DNA of 35,612 nucleotides. Origin: CAYXUW01 sp964468375 (GTDB taxonomy: Bacteria; Planctomycetota; Phycisphaerae; Sedimentisphaerales; Anaerobacaceae). Of this stretch, positions 6,489-14,535 are shown one piece after another (within the stretch, counting starts at the first letter, position 1; the number at the start of each line of letters is the position of its first letter). The stretch is from NCBI GenBank assembly GCA_964468375.1, contig CAYXUW010000003.1:1-35612 (forward strand), read 5' to 3'. Both the position numbers and the translations under genes were made by a program. Below the pieces are notes generated by a model that saw nothing but the letters and a program-made list of their open reading frames with translations, did not search any database and had not been told where the DNA came from.

Positions 6489-8630
6489 ATGTTTGATGTA
6501 TTTAGAGTGGAACGGGAAATTGGAGGAAAGCTATTATCCATCGAAACCGGAAAAGTTGCCAGGCAGGCGGACGGCGCGGTTGTAGTTCAATACGGCGATA
6601 CCATTGTTCTTGTTGCTGCAGTAACAGCACCACCGAGGTCCGAGGACATTGATTTTTTCCCGTTGAGTGTTGACTACCGAGAAAAGCACAGCGCCGCAGG
6701 TAAGTTCCCGGGCGGTTTTATTAAACGCGAGGGCAGGCCAAGCACGAAGGAAATTCTCACTGCGAGGATGATTGACCGGCCGATTCGCCCCTTGTTTCCC
6801 GAGGGTTATTTCCAGGAAGTGCAGATTGCTGCGAGCGTTTTGAGCGCCGACAACGTCAACGACCCTGATATTCTGGCAATGATAGGGGCTAGCGCAGCAC
6901 TTACGATAAGTAAAATTCCGTTCTTAGGCCCTACCGGTGCCTGCCGGCTGGGTAGAGTCGATGGCGAATTCGTGGTTAACCCGACACATAAGCAGCTTGA
7001 GGTAAGCGACCTGAATCTCCTTCTCGGAGGGCATAAAGAAGCGCTGAATATGATCGAGGTTGATGCGAAGGAACTGCCGGAGGATGTTATCGCCGATGCT
7101 GTGGCAACGGCCCAGAAGGCGGTCGTCGAAGTTTGTGAAATGATTGAGGAACTTCGCGAAAAAACCGGCGTCGAAAAGGAAATTCCGCTTGTCGAAATAG
7201 ACGAGGATATCCAATCTCAGATTAGCTCGCAGATAACAGACAAGCTGTACGAGTTCAAGCAGATATCAGGTAAGCAGGAACGCAAAACCGCTGTCGAGCA
7301 ATTGTATGAACAGATTGCCGCCGAATATTGCGAAGCTGCCAATGATGCCGAGCCCAAATGTGATAAAGCAATACTCAAGCGAATCCTTGAGAAAATAGAA
7401 AGTAAGGTTGTTCGCAAATTATTACTGGAAGGCAAACGTGCCGATGGTAGGGGCTATGATGACATTCGCTCGATTTTTTGCGAGGTTGGCATTTTGCCTC
7501 GATGTCACGGCTCAGCATTATTCAGCCGAGGTGAAACACAGGCGGTGGTCAGCGTGACTCTCGGAACTATCCGCGATGCCCAGATTATAGATGGTCTGCT
7601 GGATGAATATGCTCAAAATTTCACGCTGCACTACAACTTCCCTCCGTTTTCAGTTGGTGAGGTTCGACCGATTCGCGGTCCCGGCCGGAGAGAAATCGGC
7701 CACGGCGCGCTCGCTGAGCGGGCGCTTAATCCCGTAAGGCCGCCGGAGGAAGGATTTGCATACACCGTCAGGGTCGTATCAGATATCACCGAATCAAATG
7801 GTTCCAGCTCGATGGCTTCCGTTTGCGGCGGAACGCTCGCCCTGATGGATGCGGGGGTACCTATCAGCAAACCGGTCGCCGGCATATCAATCGGAATGGT
7901 CAGTGACGCGAACGGCCGGCACGAGCTGCTGACCGACATACTTGGCGAGGAAGACCATTTCGGCGATATGGATTTCAAAGTTGCCGGTACCACCGGCGGC
8001 ATTACCGCAATACAGCTCGACATAAAGGCCGAAGGCCTGGCACAAGATATTATGGTAAAAGCTCTGGAAAAGGCAAAAATCGCCCGCTTAAAGATTTTAG
8101 AAACGATGGGTAAGGTAATCAGCGAGCCAAGACCCGAATTGAGCAAGTATGCACCGAAGCTGGTAAGTATCGAAATAGACCCAGAGTTCATCGGAAAAGT
8201 AATCGGCCCCGGCGGCAAGATGATTAAGAGCATTCAGGAGCAGACAGATACCACCATCGAGATTGAAGAGGACGGAACCATTTTCATAAGCTGCCTCGGA
8301 GGCGACGGCCATATCAAGGCCAGAGATATTATCGAGGCAATGACGCAGCCGCCGGTAGTTGGGCGGATATATGAGCAGTCGAAAGTGGTCTCCGTAAAAG
8401 ACTTCGGAGCATTCGTGGAAATCATACCGGGCGTGGAAGGGCTTTGCCATATTAGCGAGCTGAGCGACGGATACGTCAAGAGCGTCGATGAGGTGTGCAA
8501 AATAGGCGATTTGATACCTGTGAAATTATTAGCCATTGATGACCAAGGCAGGTTTAAACTTTCCCGAAAAGCCGCCCTTGCTGATATGAATAAAAAAGAA
8601 AAGGCGGAAGTCGGCAGCAAAAAGCAGTAG
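6489..8630 (+). CDS. pnp: Polynucleotide phosphorylase
   Basis: PNPase degrades RNA 3'-5' by phosphorolysis and can add tails. At 713 residues it is full length. Two RNase PH domains flank a helical linker. The second carries the active-site region LGEEDHFGDMDFKVAGT and FSRGETQAVVSVTLGT. Near the C-terminus are a KH domain (FIGKVIGPGGKMIKSIQ) and an S1 domain (VKDFGAFVEIIPGVEGLCHI). All expected elements are intact. It follows rpsO by 66 bp with a modest ribosome site (AGGA), so the two are probably cotranscribed. Confidence 0.98.
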   Translation: MFDVFRVEREIGGKLLSIETGKVARQADGAVVVQYGDTIVLVAAVTAPPRSEDIDFFPLSVDYREKHSAAGKFPGGFIKREGRPSTKEILTARMIDRPIRPLFPEGYFQEVQIAASVLSADNVNDPDILAMIGASAALTISKIPFLGPTGACRLGRVDGEFVVNPTHKQLEVSDLNLLLGGHKEALNMIEVDAKELPEDVIADAVATAQKAVVEVCEMIEELREKTGVEKEIPLVEIDEDIQSQISSQITDKLYEFKQISGKQERKTAVEQLYEQIAAEYCEAANDAEPKCDKAILKRILEKIESKVVRKLLLEGKRADGRGYDDIRSIFCEVGILPRCHGSALFSRGETQAVVSVTLGTIRDAQIIDGLLDEYAQNFTLHYNFPPFSVGEVRPIRGPGRREIGHGALAERALNPVRPPEEGFAYTVRVVSDITESNGSSSMASVCGGTLALMDAGVPISKPVAGISIGMVSDANGRHELLTDILGEEDHFGDMDFKVAGTTGGITAIQLDIKAEGLAQDIMVKALEKAKIARLKILETMGKVISEPRPELSKYAPKLVSIEIDPEFIGKVIGPGGKMIKSIQEQTDTTIEIEEDGTIFISCLGGDGHIKARDIIEAMTQPPVVGRIYEQSKVVSVKDFGAFVEIIPGVEGLCHISELSDGYVKSVDEVCKIGDLIPVKLLAIDDQGRFKLSRKAALADMNKKEKAEVGSKKQ

Positions 8631-8706
8631 CAGGGGGATAGATCGGAATATTTTGCGGCGCTTACAATCTAATCATTCAGGATTAAAGTGTGAGGGGGAG
8701 AGATAG

Positions 8707-9426
8707 ATGCAAAATAGCCCCAAAGAGCATTTCAAACAGCTTGAAGAGTTGAGCAGGCTGACCGGTGAGCTTGCCCACGAGATAAAAAACCCCCTTTCCA
8801 CCATCAAAATCAATTTGAAACTGACGGCCGAGGATCTGGAGGATGCTGCTGATACGGATTCGGAAAAGGATGACCGCAGGTTCAAAAGGGCGCTTAGAAA
8901 AATAGCCGTCGTACAAAAAGAGACCGACCGGCTTGAGCAGATTCTCGACAGCTTTCTGCGATACGTCAGCAGGCCCGAGCTTCAGCTCGCCGATGTCGAT
9001 ATAAATGAGCTGCTCAATGATATGATTGATTTTTATTCGCCTAAGGCACACAGCCATTCGATAACGATTCGGCAGGGTTTGTCAAACGAACCTCTGATTT
9101 GCAAAGTTGATGCGGGTATGCTAAAACAGGTGATATTGAATTTGCTTATCAATGCCCAGAAGGCAATGAGCGACGGCGGTGAATTGATGATAAGAACGTC
9201 CGGACAAAAAGAAAACGCGGTAATTCAAATCGGCGATACCGGAAAAGGCATCCCCCGCGACAAACTCTCTGATATCTTCAAGCCCTATTGTTCTTACAGG
9301 ACTGGTACCGGTCTCGGATTGGCCTCTGCGAAGAGAATTGTCGAGGCCCATAAAGGCACGATAACTGTTGACAGCGAACCGGGAAAAGGTACCCTTTTTA
9401 CGATAAAATTGCCCCGGGCGAATTGA
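8707..9426 (+). CDS. Sensorless NtrB-like histidine kinase
   Basis: A short 239-residue kinase made almost only of catalytic core. The H-box AHEIKNPLSTI places the phosphoacceptor at His24, leaving just 23 residues before it, so there is no PAS, HAMP or membrane sensor. The HATPase_c domain has NLLINAQKAMSDGG, GDTGKGIPRDKL and GTGLGLASAKRIVEAH. This is the NtrB/ZraS-type subfamily. ATG 8707 follows GGGGGAGAGA. The stop lies 9 bp before the NtrC-type regulator, its probable partner. Signal input must come from a separate protein or by interaction. Confidence 0.92.
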   Translation: MQNSPKEHFKQLEELSRLTGELAHEIKNPLSTIKINLKLTAEDLEDAADTDSEKDDRRFKRALRKIAVVQKETDRLEQILDSFLRYVSRPELQLADVDINELLNDMIDFYSPKAHSHSITIRQGLSNEPLICKVDAGMLKQVILNLLINAQKAMSDGGELMIRTSGQKENAVIQIGDTGKGIPRDKLSDIFKPYCSYRTGTGLGLASAKRIVEAHKGTITVDSEPGKGTLFTIKLPRAN

Positions 9427-9435
9427 GGTTTAACT

Positions 9436-10797
9436 TTGGCCGAAAATGACAGCGTAATCCTGGTTGTTGACGATGAGCGCGAGCACGCCGACGGCGTCGC
9501 AGAGGCACTTGAGAAGTTATGCGCAAAGGCGATTGCCGTCTATAACGGCAAAGATGCCCTCGAAATTGTCCGTAGTGAAAAGGTTGACGTTGTTATCACG
9601 GATTTGAAACTGGACGCCGACATCGACGGCTTGACCATACTCGAAGAGGCAAAAAAACGCGACAGCAGAACAGAAGTTATTTTGATGACCGCCTATGCGA
9701 CTATTGATACCTGCAAGGATGCCATAAGACAAGGCGCCTACGATTATCTCGTCAAGCCCGTCGATATCGACCAGCTTCGCACACTTGTAAAACAGGCGTG
9801 CCGGAAAGCTTCAATGGCAGTTGGCCGCACACCAGAAACCGGTAAAGAAGGATTCAAATTCGCAGGTGTCTGGGGCAAAAACCCTAAGATGACCGGTATA
9901 TTGGAAGTGCTCCGCCGTGTCGCCCCGACGAATATATCCGTTTTAATCGAAGGCCGGTCCGGAACCGGAAAGGAGCTGTTGGCAAGGGCTATCCACGATA
10001 ATTCATCTCGGCGGGCCAAATCTTTTAAACCGATAAATTGTGCCGGCCTCAGCGCAACCTTGCTCGAAAGCGAGCTGTTCGGCCACGTAAAAGGCGCATT
10101 TACCGGTGCCGCCAGCGATAGAAAAGGATTGTTTGAGGTGGCCGACAAGGGGACACTGTTTCTCGATGAGATAGGGGATATGCCTCTTACTATGCAGGCC
10201 AAACTGCTGCGTTTTCTCGAAGACGGTGTAATCGTCCCTGTTGGTTCCAATAAACAAATCATAGTGGACGTCCGTGTCATCAGCGCGACAAATCACGACC
10301 TGACCGAGCTTATAGAAAAAAGGAAATTCAGACAGGATTTATACTTCAGAATAAAGGGCGTCAGCATCGTATTGCCCTCTCTGCGCGACAGACCCGAAGA
10401 CATACCTTTATTGGTCGAATTCTTTATCAAAGAGGCCGTCGCCGAGACCGGCTCAGCCGTTCAGGGCATAACAGATGCGGCTATGGATATACTCACTCGT
10501 TTCGACTGGCCGGGCAACATCCGCCAGCTTCGAAACTGCATCAGGACTATGGTCGTAATGTGCGACCACGACCAGCTTGACGTCTCCGACATCCCTCCCG
10601 AAATTCATCAGGTTCATCAGCTCGCCGCCGGTGGCAAGACCGCCGCGGATTTAAGCGGCCTGTCCCTCAACGAATTGGAAAAGCAGGCCATTATAGACAC
10701 CTTGGCCAAGACCGGCAACAACCGTGAAAAGGCCGCTAAAATCCTCGGCATCGGCGAGAGAACCCTATACAGAAAAATCAAAGAATACAACCTTTAG
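9436..10797 (+). CDS. NtrC-family sigma-54-dependent response regulator
   Basis: A 453-residue activator with a receiver domain (about 1-125, phosphoacceptor Asp56 in VITDLKLDADIDG), a sigma-54-interacting AAA+ domain and a C-terminal Fis-type helix-turn-helix (NREKAAKILGIGERTLYRKI). The AAA+ domain has Walker A GRSGTGKELLARAIH, the sigma-54 contact loop GAFTGA, Walker B GTLFLDEIGDMP and the arginine-finger region. The start is TTG at 9436, supported by GAGG at 9425-9428 and a normal receiver N-terminus. It is coupled to the kinase just upstream. Targets cannot be read from the window; I found no clear sigma-54 promoter nearby. Confidence 0.95.
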   Translation: MAENDSVILVVDDEREHADGVAEALEKLCAKAIAVYNGKDALEIVRSEKVDVVITDLKLDADIDGLTILEEAKKRDSRTEVILMTAYATIDTCKDAIRQGAYDYLVKPVDIDQLRTLVKQACRKASMAVGRTPETGKEGFKFAGVWGKNPKMTGILEVLRRVAPTNISVLIEGRSGTGKELLARAIHDNSSRRAKSFKPINCAGLSATLLESELFGHVKGAFTGAASDRKGLFEVADKGTLFLDEIGDMPLTMQAKLLRFLEDGVIVPVGSNKQIIVDVRVISATNHDLTELIEKRKFRQDLYFRIKGVSIVLPSLRDRPEDIPLLVEFFIKEAVAETGSAVQGITDAAMDILTRFDWPGNIRQLRNCIRTMVVMCDHDQLDVSDIPPEIHQVHQLAAGGKTAADLSGLSLNELEKQAIIDTLAKTGNNREKAAKILGIGERTLYRKIKEYNL

Positions 10798-10808
10798 GAG
10801 ATACGGAT

Positions 10809-10916
10809 ATGGGCGACAGAGGAAGAAGAGATAAAGCCGGAAGAGAACAGCGAAAAAAGCCCCTGCTTACTCCAGAGGAAAAAAGAAGACTAAAGAGGGA
10901 AAAGAAAAATAGATAA
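10809..10916 (+). CDS. Small basic protein, 35 residues, downstream of the NtrC-type regulator
   Basis: A short ORF starting MGDRGRRDKAGREQRKK and ending KRRLKREKKNR. About half of the residues are Lys or Arg, with no membrane segment. AGGAG, overlapping the preceding stop, sits eight bases before its ATG, a good ribosome site. It begins 11 bp after the sigma-54 regulator and is probably cotranscribed. I do not recognise a family; the composition suggests nucleic-acid or ribosome binding, which is inference. An inverted repeat follows (GCCCGC 10919-10924, GCGGGC 10946-10951). Confidence 0.6.
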   Translation: MGDRGRRDKAGREQRKKPLLTPEEKRRLKREKKNR

Positions 10917-10967
10917 TTGCCCGCCCTCGGTAAGCTACAGTAATTGCGGGCGAACGCGCGTTAAAAA

Positions 10968-11510
10968 TTACTTTATGGGGATTCTCTCGATAGTTTCTAC
11001 TATCTCCAGCAGTTTGGGATGTTCCACAAACATTCTGAGTTCCATCATATGCAGTATAGTGGTGAAATCTTTCCATTCGGACGAAAATGACTCCGGCCCT
11101 GTAACAACCTCTTTGGCTTCCGAAAGACTTTCTTTTATATAATCCGGGAAAGGTTTTGTGAGAAGCTCTTCCGTCAGCGATTCGATTATCTTCTCGAATT
11201 CCCCCTTGTCCAGCCATATCCCTTCACAAGTTGGGCAGTAATCAATTTCAATATTTGTGTGGCCGTAATTAATTGCCACGAGTGTCAGATTGCATTTCGG
11301 ACAGGCCAGCTTTCTTGGGTCTGCCTTGAATTTGTCCTTATGCTTCCATATTTCGAAGTCCATCCAGTTGATGTCTTTATCTGCTGAGTCCTTTGCCTTC
11401 CGCAGTTCGTCTTTTTCAAACCAGATGCCTTTACATTTATTGCATGCGTCGACTTCGACGCCTCCTCCGGTTTTTTTGCCCATTTCGATTTTACATAGCG
11501 GACACTTCAT
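10968..11510 (-). CDS. Double TFIIB-type zinc-ribbon protein
   Basis: A 180-residue minus-strand protein with two related zinc-ribbon modules. The first is CPLCKIEM...CNKCKGIWFEKDEL at about residues 3-40; the second is CPKCNLTLVAI...CPTCEGIWLDKGEFEKI at about residues 75-115. Each has two CxxC pairs and the shared C-x-GIW-x-D/E-KxE motif of the zf-TFIIB family. The C-terminal ~65 residues are helical and charged. The start is placed at the ATG at 11508-11510 because AAGGGA lies just upstream, and the open frame further upstream is repeat-derived. The molecular role is unknown. Confidence 0.85.
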   Translation of the reverse strand: MKCPLCKIEMGKKTGGGVEVDACNKCKGIWFEKDELRKAKDSADKDINWMDFEIWKHKDKFKADPRKLACPKCNLTLVAINYGHTNIEIDYCPTCEGIWLDKGEFEKIIESLTEELLTKPFPDYIKESLSEAKEVVTGPESFSSEWKDFTTILHMMELRMFVEHPKLLEIVETIERIPIK

Positions 11511-11625
11511 ATAATTCCCTTTCGTTTGTCCCTTCCGTTGCTTTTTTGCAGATTTACGAAAATTATACCTTTCTCTCTCCGCAAACTCAAGCCGGAAATT
11601 ACTCGTCCTGCTTCCTGCATTTGTC

Positions 11626-11645
11626 ATTCCCGCGAAAGCAGGAAT
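11626..11645. repeat. Short palindromic repeat, ATTCCCGC-GAAA-GCAGGAAT
   Basis: This is an 8-bp inverted repeat with one mismatch around a GAAA loop. It belongs to the widespread ATTCCC...GGGAAT class of dispersed palindromes (dRS3-like), whose translation gives the familiar IPAFAGMT string. Class membership is from general knowledge; copy number in this genome cannot be seen. Confidence 0.6.
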
Positions 11646-11673
11646 CCACACTTTACTAACGGCCACCTTGCTG

Positions 11674-11770
11674 TGTTGGTGCCTCTGGTTCGGCCTTCTT
11701 CCCATATTACTTCGCCCCTTAGGTGCTACGTAATACTGACGCTCCTCACTCGCGGCCTCCGGAACCAACA
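11674..11770. repeat. 97-bp segment with short imperfect inverted ends
   Basis: TGTTGGT at 11674-11680 is repeated inverted as ACCAACA at 11764-11770. Partly matching sequence extends inward on both sides (GGTTC and GGAACC, GGCC and GGCC). The size and ends suggest a small non-autonomous element, but no target duplication was confirmed. Confidence 0.3.
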
Positions 11771-11907
11771 GCAACTTGAGTAAAAAAATATGTTTACGAC
11801 TCGCCTGTCCTCGAATGCCTTAATCTGGGGCGGGCATCCGCAAGCACTTAGGGTAAAAAGCCACCGCGGCGTCTGAGCGGAGTACCTTCAATCAAGATGA
11901 ACAAAAA

Positions 11908-12090
11908 ATGCAAAACAACCCCAATTTCCGAAAAAGTCAAATGTTTATAAGCCCAATTAAAACAAGAAGTTACAGTAAAAAATTCGAATTGGACACTTGG
12001 TCAAAACAAACCCAAACAAACCCAGTCGGAGGTGACCTTGTCGAGCCCGTCGTCCTGAGTGTCGTCGAAGGGTCTGTGTTCTCCGGTTTT
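11908..12090. repeat. Dispersed planctomycete-type repeat (not a gene)
   Basis: Read forward, the sequence begins MQNNPNFRKSQMF and continues with several Gln/Asn/Thr/Pro-rich codons (TQTNP), then DLVEPVVLSVVEG. I recall the first part as a very frequent spurious product in Phycisphaerae assemblies, and the second as a common repeat around CCTGAG...CGAAGG. There is no ribosome site, and the frame runs into the rplM leader. I call it repeat DNA on recollection of pattern, not on a search. Confidence 0.55.
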
Positions 12091-12106
12091 CGCCGCAGAA
12101 AATGGT

Positions 12107-12134
12107 TTGACAGTAAGTTCCAGTTTGCTACAAT
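12107..12134 (+). promoter_or_regulatory. Sigma-70-like promoter for rplM-rpsI
   Basis: TTGACA (12107-12112), a 16-base spacer and TACAAT (12129-12134): a full consensus -35 and five of six at -10. It lies about 37 bp before the rplM ATG, with AGGAG at 12161-12165. Confidence 0.8.
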
Positions 12135-12170
12135 GTATCTTTTTATATGGTGTGGTGCGCAGGAGTTTTA

Positions 12171-12602
12171 ATGAAAAGCTTTATGGCGAAAACCGGGCAA
12201 ACAGAGCAGAAGTGGCTGCTTGTAGACGCAGATGGTGCGATTTTAGGCCGGATGGCTGCGAAAATTGCGCCTATACTTATGGGCAAAACCAAGCCCACAT
12301 ACACTCCCCATGTTGATACCGGCGATTTCGTGGTGGTGGTCAACGCCGAGAAAATAAAGGTTACCGGAAAAAAAGCTCAAACGAAAGAATATGATTACTA
12401 TACCCATCATCCCGGCGGACGTAAATCCGTCAGCTTCGCCGATATGATGGCTAAAAGACCCGAAAGGGTAATTGAGCTGGCGGTAAAGAGAATGCTGCCG
12501 AAAAATAAGCTCGGCAGAGAAATGCTGAAGAAATTGAAAGTTTATCGCGGCCCGGAGCACGAACACCAGGCCCAGAGACCTGAAAAGATAGATTTATTCT
12601 AA
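12171..12602 (+). CDS. rplM: 50S ribosomal protein L13
   Basis: A 143-residue L13, an early assembly protein of the large subunit. The ATG at 12171 follows AGGAG by five bases and gives the family-typical MKSFMAK N-terminus; an in-frame ATG at 12147 lacks such support. Conserved stretches include WLLVDADGAILGRMA, YTPHVDTGDFVVVVNAEKI, YTHHPGGRKS and KRMLPKNKLGREMLKKLKVY. It is followed 14 bp later by rpsI, the near-universal rplM-rpsI pair, transcribed from the consensus promoter just upstream. Confidence 0.98.
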   Translation: MKSFMAKTGQTEQKWLLVDADGAILGRMAAKIAPILMGKTKPTYTPHVDTGDFVVVVNAEKIKVTGKKAQTKEYDYYTHHPGGRKSVSFADMMAKRPERVIELAVKRMLPKNKLGREMLKKLKVYRGPEHEHQAQRPEKIDLF

Positions 12603-12616
12603 GAGAGAACAAGATA

Positions 12617-13102
12617 ATGGCAGAAGCCCAAACAGATAGTCCTGTTGACAACCCCAAGATTGATATTGCTGCGGCACCGAAGCCCGAACATAAGCCTGCC
12701 AAGAAACCCGACAAGGGTAGTTTTTGGTGGGGCACAGGCAGAAGAAAAAGCTCCGTAGCCCGCGTTCGGATAAAATTAGGCGGTGGCAAACTGCTCGTTA
12801 ATAAAAAAGAGCTCAACGACTACTTCGCCAGAGTGCAGGATAGAGCCGCGGTCAAAGCGCCTCTGAAAGCAGTCGAGGGTGAAAAAACTTTCGACGTTTT
12901 TGTCAACGTCAGCGGCGGCGGCACTACGGGCCAGTCCGGTGCTGCGCGTTTGGGGATTGCTCGGGCGCTGAGAAACTACGATGAAAACTATATCACCGCA
13001 CTGCGCAACGGCGGACATCTTACCCGCGACAGCAGGATGGTCGAAAGGAAGAAACCCGGACAGGCCGGTGCGAGGAAAAGATTCCAGTTCTCGAAACGTT
13101 AA
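12617..13102 (+). CDS. rpsI: 30S ribosomal protein S9
   Basis: S9 sits in the 30S head, with its C-terminal tail reaching the P-site tRNA. The core starts at GTGRRKSSVARVRI (about residue 40) and ends in the conserved KKPGQAGARKRFQFSKR. The protein is 161 residues, about 30 longer than usual, because of an N-terminal Ala/Pro/Lys-rich extension (MAEAQTDSPVDNPK through KKPDKGS). The extension appears genuine, since ATG 12617 is the plausible first start after rplM. A strong terminator follows at 13133-13160. Confidence 0.97.
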   Translation: MAEAQTDSPVDNPKIDIAAAPKPEHKPAKKPDKGSFWWGTGRRKSSVARVRIKLGGGKLLVNKKELNDYFARVQDRAAVKAPLKAVEGEKTFDVFVNVSGGGTTGQSGAARLGIARALRNYDENYITALRNGGHLTRDSRMVERKKPGQAGARKRFQFSKR

Positions 13103-13132
13103 TTTGCATCTTTTACGTTTGGCTATTACAAT

Positions 13133-13160
13133 AAGCCGCCGGAAAAGAGGCGGCTTTTTT
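13133..13160 (+). terminator. Rho-independent terminator after rpsI
   Basis: AAGCCGCC (13133-13140) pairs with GGCGGCTT (13149-13156) around a short purine loop. The T run continues to 13160. It closes the rplM-rpsI operon. Confidence 0.88.
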
Positions 13161-13184
13161 GTTGCAGAAGGGAGAATTATACAG

Positions 13185-13499
13185 ATGGAAAACGAACCTG
13201 TTGTTGCGTATTGCGGATTAGTTTGCACCGACTGCGGCGCATACAGAAGACAAAGATGCGCCGGCTGTTTCAGCGACAAGCCGATGTTCCGCAACTGTCC
13301 GCTTAAGAAATGTGCAGGCGAAAAACAGTTAACGACCTGCGCCGATTGCAGCGAATACGAAGATTTGAGGCGATGCAAAAAGTTAAACAGCTTCCTCGCG
13401 AAGGTGTTTCAGTTTGTCTTTCGTTCTAACCGTATCGGCAATCTGGAACAAATCCGTAAGGATGGGTTGGAGTCATTCAAAGAGAATTTATCTGCATAA
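13185..13499 (+). CDS. DUF3795-type cysteine-rich protein
   Basis: A 104-residue protein with many cysteines in ordered spacing: YCGLVCTDCGAY, CAGC, NCPLKKCAG, CADCSEY and a late RRCKKL. This matches DUF3795, thought to bind metal or an iron-sulphur centre, though no function is established. The ATG at 13185 is chosen because AAGGGAG lies about ten bases upstream and the YCGxxCxxC motif starts near residue 9, as in the family; the open frame extends further upstream into rpsI. It lies 24 bp after the rpsI terminator and 9 bp before argC. Confidence 0.85.
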   Translation: MENEPVVAYCGLVCTDCGAYRRQRCAGCFSDKPMFRNCPLKKCAGEKQLTTCADCSEYEDLRRCKKLNSFLAKVFQFVFRSNRIGNLEQIRKDGLESFKENLSA

Positions 13500-13508
13500 G
13501 GAGTATTT

Positions 13509-14519
13509 ATGATTCGTGTTGCGATAATAGGGGCGAGCGGCTACACAGGAGCCGAGTCGATAGAGATAATTCTGCGCCACAGCGAGGCGGAGCTTACCTA
13601 CCTTAGCGCGCTTCCGGAGGAATGCGGCCCGGCCGAGGAGGTTTTTCCGCGTTTCAAAGGTCGCTGCGGTTTGCAGATTGAGCCGCTGGATATCGACAAA
13701 CTATCAAGTATGGCTGACGTTGCACTGTGCTGTCTGCCGCATAAAGTATCGATGGGATTCGTGCCCAAACTTCTAAAAGCCGGGCTGAAAGTAGTCGATT
13801 TCAGTGCTGACTACCGAATTAAAGATGTGGAAGTTTACGAAAAATTCTACCAGGTAAAGCATACCGATACAGCCAACCTTCAGCGGGCGGTTTATGGCCT
13901 GCCGGAATTGTTCCGTGAGCAGATAAAAGGTGTAGATTTGATTGCCAATCCCGGCTGTTATCCGACAGGTGCTTTATTAGCTGTGGCACCGTTACTGAAG
14001 CAGGACCTTATTGGAACTGACTCGATTATCGTCAACGCGGTAACCGGCGCATCCGGAGCGGGCAAAAACCCGTCGGTTAAGTTTCATTTTCCGAATATGA
14101 ATGAAAACCTTTTTGCTTACGGCATAGGCGCGCACCGTCATATGCCGGAGATAGAGCAAATCGCAGGTGTTATTGCTGGTTCGGACGTTCAGGTTCTGTT
14201 TCAGCCGCACGCAGGGTCTTTCGACAGGGGAATTCTATCGACTGTATATTGTCAGCCGAAAAAGGAAGCTTCCGGCGAAGAATTGATGAAGCTGTATAAG
14301 GATTTCTATGCAGGTGAGCCGTTTGTGCAGATACTCAATAACGCGCCTGCGGTTAAAGATGTCGCAGGGACGAACTACTGCCATATTTTCCCGGCTTTTG
14401 TGAAGGGCAAGATTGTGGTCTTCTCTGCGATTGATAATCTCGTAAAAGGCGCATCCGGCCAAGCGGTTCAGAATATGAATATAATTTTCGGCCTCGAAGA
14501 GATCCTCGGTCTTGAATAG
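13509..14519 (+). CDS. argC: N-acetyl-gamma-glutamyl-phosphate reductase
   Basis: ArgC reduces N-acetylglutamyl phosphate to the semialdehyde with NADPH, the third step of arginine synthesis. At 336 residues it has the usual length. The nucleotide-binding GASGYTGAE is near the N-terminus and the catalytic cysteine is in NPGCYPTG. FPNMNENLFAYGIGAHRHMPEIEQ and FQPHAGSFDRGIL are further family signatures. AAGGAG precedes the ATG. argJ follows immediately, and argH ends at the left edge of the window, so arginine genes are present but split. Confidence 0.97.
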   Translation: MIRVAIIGASGYTGAESIEIILRHSEAELTYLSALPEECGPAEEVFPRFKGRCGLQIEPLDIDKLSSMADVALCCLPHKVSMGFVPKLLKAGLKVVDFSADYRIKDVEVYEKFYQVKHTDTANLQRAVYGLPELFREQIKGVDLIANPGCYPTGALLAVAPLLKQDLIGTDSIIVNAVTGASGAGKNPSVKFHFPNMNENLFAYGIGAHRHMPEIEQIAGVIAGSDVQVLFQPHAGSFDRGILSTVYCQPKKEASGEELMKLYKDFYAGEPFVQILNNAPAVKDVAGTNYCHIFPAFVKGKIVVFSAIDNLVKGASGQAVQNMNIIFGLEEILGLE

Positions 14520-14535
14520 AACTTGGAGAACGCAG

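Larger units (their letters stand above)
11511..11907. other. Intergenic region with repeat-like elements
   Basis: No gene is supported here. It holds the short palindrome at 11626-11645 and an approximately 97-bp segment bounded by TGTTGGT and ACCAACA (11674-11770). The minus-strand open frame across it (an extension of the zinc-ribbon ORF) has the flavour of translated repeat rather than protein. Confidence 0.5.

Noticed and set aside
11511..11774. N-terminal extension of the zinc-ribbon protein by about 88 residues
   Set aside because: The extension runs through a dispersed palindrome and repeat-like DNA; the ATG at 11510 has a ribosome site and begins directly with the zinc-ribbon motif.
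11908..12171. An 87-codon plus-strand ORF before rplM
   Set aside because: Translated repeat sequence without a ribosome site, overlapping the rplM promoter and start.
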